Source: JBJXGC01 sp046154545 (GTDB taxonomy: Bacteria > Chloroflexota > Dehalococcoidia > Tepidiformales > Tepidiformaceae). Taken from it: a DNA stretch of 6,618 nt. The notes beneath the pieces were generated by a model. That model worked only from the letters and a program-made list of their open reading frames with translations, was not told the DNA's origin and did no database searches. The stretch covers positions 1 to 6,618 of the forward strand of contig JBJXGC010000223.1 in assembly GCA_046154545.1 (NCBI GenBank). The letters are read 5' to 3'. Numbering within the stretch: position 1 is the first letter of the stretch; every line of letters starts with the position of its first letter. Below are positions 5,127-6,618 of the stretch, piece after piece. A program made the position numbers and the translations under genes.

Positions 5127-5163
5127 GCCTCCAGTATAGGCGGCCGGGGCGGCGCTTTGGCGC
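5040..5163. repeat. 124-bp near-identical repeat, copy 2 (DUF433 copy B 5' region)
   Basis: This is the partner of 4351-4474, in direct orientation and offset by 689 bp, about one module length. The last 78 bp (5086-5163) are identical in both. The block ends at 5163, where this copy continues towards pepA and the other towards the 3' end of the right-hand nuclease gene. Confidence 0.9.
5133..5138 (-). promoter_or_regulatory. -10 element TATACT of DUF433 copy B, near-leaderless geometry
   Basis: The element is identical to that of copy A, because it lies inside the 78-bp perfect repeat: TATACT, then GGAGGC, then ATG. Both modules should therefore respond to the same sigma factor and the same repressor. 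It lies in the 89-bp gap shared with divergent pepA. Confidence 0.55.
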
Positions 5164-5180
5164 GGGCCGCGGCTTGACCG

Positions 5181-5213
5181 TAGACTCCAGAGACTCGCGA
5201 GCGAGGGGGAGTC
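5181..5213 (+). promoter_or_regulatory. pepA upstream region: -10-like TAGACT, and hairpin covering the Shine-Dalgarno
   Basis: TAGACT at 5181-5186 is the best -10-like hexamer ahead of pepA, with no clear -35. The sequence GACTCC (5183-5188) is complementary to GGAGTC (5208-5213), enclosing the 8-bp palindrome CTCGCGAG (5194-5201). The 3' arm covers the end of the strong Shine-Dalgarno run GAGGGGGAG (5203-5211). The two ideas exclude each other, since a start after TAGACT would remove the 5' arm from the RNA. Confidence 0.25.
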
Positions 5214-5215
5214 GA

Positions 5216-6618
5216 ATGGATATCCGTGTTGAAGCTGGCGACATCGCCCAGGCCACGGCCGATGTCATCGTGGTGAACCTCTTCGAAGGCGTGACCGCAC
5301 CCGGCGGCGCCACCGGGGCGATCGATCGGGCGCTCGATGGCGCGATTTCCAAACTGATCGCCCTCGGCGACATCAAGGGCAAGAGCGGTGAGCTGACCCT
5401 GCTCCACACCTTCGGCAAGATCGCTGCCCCTCGCGTGCTCGTGGCGGGCCTCGGTAAGCAGGCCGACTTCGACGTGGATGCCATCCGCAACCTCGCCGCG
5501 AATACCGCGCGATCGTTACGAAAGCCCGGGATCACCTCCGTGGCGACGATCGCCCACGGGGCAGGGATCGGCGGCCTGGATGGCGAGAGCTGCGCCCAGG
5601 CCGTGGCCGAGGGGAGCGTGCTCGGCTCTTACCGGTTCATGCGCCACAAGTCGAACCTGAAGGAGGACGACCGGCAGGAGATCGCCAGCGTCACCATCAT
5701 GGAAAGAGACGCCACCCGGGTGGCCGCGATGACGGGAGGGGCGGCGCGTGGAGCGGCCCTTGGCGACGCGACCAACGCCGCGCGGGACATGGCGAACGAG
5801 CCCTCGAACCACCTTACCCCCACGATGCTGGCCGGCCGGGCCCAGGCGATCGCCGCCGCCGGCGCCCTCGAGTTCGAAGTCCTCGAAGCGGCCGACATGG
5901 AGGCGAAGGGGATGGGTTCGATGCTCTCCGTCGCGAAGGGGAGCGCTCAGCCCGCGAAGATGGTGCGGATCTCGTACAGGGGACGCGGCGGCGAGGGCTA
6001 CGACCTCGCAATCGTCGGCAAGGGCATCACCTTCGACACCGGCGGGATCAGCATCAAGCCCGCGGCCAACATGGAGGCGATGAAGGCCGACATGACCGGC
6101 GCCGCCTCGGTCATCGCCGCGATGCAGGCGATCGCCGCGCTGGGGCCGAAGGTCGACCTCCTCGCTATCGCGCCCTGCACAGAGAATATGCCAGGCGGCA
6201 ACGCCACCAAGCCGGGCGACGTCGTCACGGCGATGAACGGCGTCACCATCGAGATCCTGAACACCGACGCGGAGGGCCGGCTGGTCCTGGCCGACGGGCT
6301 CGCCTGGGCGATCGAGTTGGGGGCGCGGAACGTGGTCGATATCGCGACGCTCACCGGGGCGGCGACGACGTCCTTCGGCGATGTCTGTTACGGGATCATG
6401 ACCAATAACGACGGCCTGGCCTGCAAGGTAGAGCAGGCGGCGGCCGCATCGGGCGAAAAGACCTGGCGCCTGCCGATGTTCAAGGAGTACGACGACTACG
6501 TGAAGAGCGATGTCGCCGACATCAAGAACACGGGCTCGAAGGGCGCCGGCACGGTCGTCGGCGCGAAGTTCCTCGAGCGGTTTGTCGGCACGACGCCCTG
6601 GGTCCACCTCGATATCGC
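5216..6618 (+). CDS. pepA: Leucyl aminopeptidase (cytosol aminopeptidase, peptidase family M17), 3' end cut by window edge
   Basis: This is a cytosolic di-metal aminopeptidase that removes N-terminal residues, often leucine, from peptides in protein turnover; the family forms hexamers. From ATG at 5216, 467 codons are open to the window edge, close to the usual length of about 500. The N-terminal macro-like domain covers about residues 1-170 (VIVVNLFEG near 18-26, VLVAGLGK near 74-81). The catalytic domain has KGITFDTGGISIKP with K269, D274 and K281, then D292 in KADMTG, and the M17 signature NTDAEGRL at 349-356 with D351, E353 and R355. These match E. coli PepA K270, D275, K282, D293, D352, E354 and R356 with an offset of one, so the enzyme looks active. 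A strong Shine-Dalgarno, GAGGGGGAG, lies 4 bases before the ATG. The gene is divergent from DUF433 copy B. In some bacteria PepA also binds DNA; nothing here speaks to that. Confidence 0.96.
   Translation, partial: MDIRVEAGDIAQATADVIVVNLFEGVTAPGGATGAIDRALDGAISKLIALGDIKGKSGELTLLHTFGKIAAPRVLVAGLGKQADFDVDAIRNLAANTARSLRKPGITSVATIAHGAGIGGLDGESCAQAVAEGSVLGSYRFMRHKSNLKEDDRQEIASVTIMERDATRVAAMTGGAARGAALGDATNAARDMANEPSNHLTPTMLAGRAQAIAAAGALEFEVLEAADMEAKGMGSMLSVAKGSAQPAKMVRISYRGRGGEGYDLAIVGKGITFDTGGISIKPAANMEAMKADMTGAASVIAAMQAIAALGPKVDLLAIAPCTENMPGGNATKPGDVVTAMNGVTIEILNTDAEGRLVLADGLAWAIELGARNVVDIATLTGAATTSFGDVCYGIMTNNDGLACKVEQAAAASGEKTWRLPMFKEYDDYVKSDVADIKNTGSKGAGTVVGAKFLERFVGTTPWVHLDI

Noticed and set aside
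5174..5179. TTGACC as a -35 box for pepA
   Set aside because: No -10-like hexamer lies 16-18 bp downstream (the sequence there is CGCGAG), and TAGACT follows after only one base.
5516..6607. 363-codon minus-strand open frame
   Set aside because: It lies opposite pepA, which has all the M17 active-site residues. The His/Arg/Asp-rich product has no recognisable domain.

Overview
The window is bacterial chromosomal DNA of high GC content, gene-dense on both strands. The rpsO-pnp order, the S15 sequence style and a PNPase with a long Gly/Arg-rich tail suggest a high-GC, non-proteobacterial lineage. Chloroflexota is my best guess, but this is an impression and was not tested.

Layout. Positions 1-2885 (minus strand) hold rpsO (ribosomal protein S15) followed by pnp (polynucleotide phosphorylase). 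pnp runs off the left edge inside a glycine/arginine-rich tail. An intrinsic terminator or attenuator overlaps the rpsO stop codon. The 53-bp divergent gap at 2886-2938 carries a perfect 14-bp palindrome where the outward promoters appear to lie. Positions 2939-3804 (plus strand) hold a two-gene unit: a small P-loop kinase of the zeta-toxin/polynucleotide-kinase-like class and a translationally coupled EthD-like small protein.

Positions 3809-5126 (minus strand) hold two tandem, paralogous toxin-antitoxin-type modules. Each consists of a DUF433 antitoxin-like gene and a DUF5615 PIN-like nuclease gene, with the same 8-bp start/stop overlap in both. Both DUF433 genes are intact. Both nuclease genes are damaged: the left copy has a single +1 insertion that scrambles its C-terminus, and the right copy has two compensating indels enclosing an in-frame TGA. 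The two DUF433 genes share a 124-bp block with only 4 differences, covering promoter, start and N-terminus. The rest of the genes has diverged strongly, which looks like recent gene conversion or recombination of the control region.

Positions 5216-6618 (plus strand) hold the first 467 codons of an M17 leucyl aminopeptidase (pepA), which runs off the right edge.

How the genes relate. rpsO and pnp are the classic translation/RNA-decay pair, and pepA is housekeeping peptide turnover. The accessory interest is the double DUF433-DUF5615 array between conserved genes, where the effectors have eroded and the antitoxins have been kept. The long flanking genes (819 and 467 codons) read without any frameshift. 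That argues against general sequencing error as the cause, although it does not exclude it.
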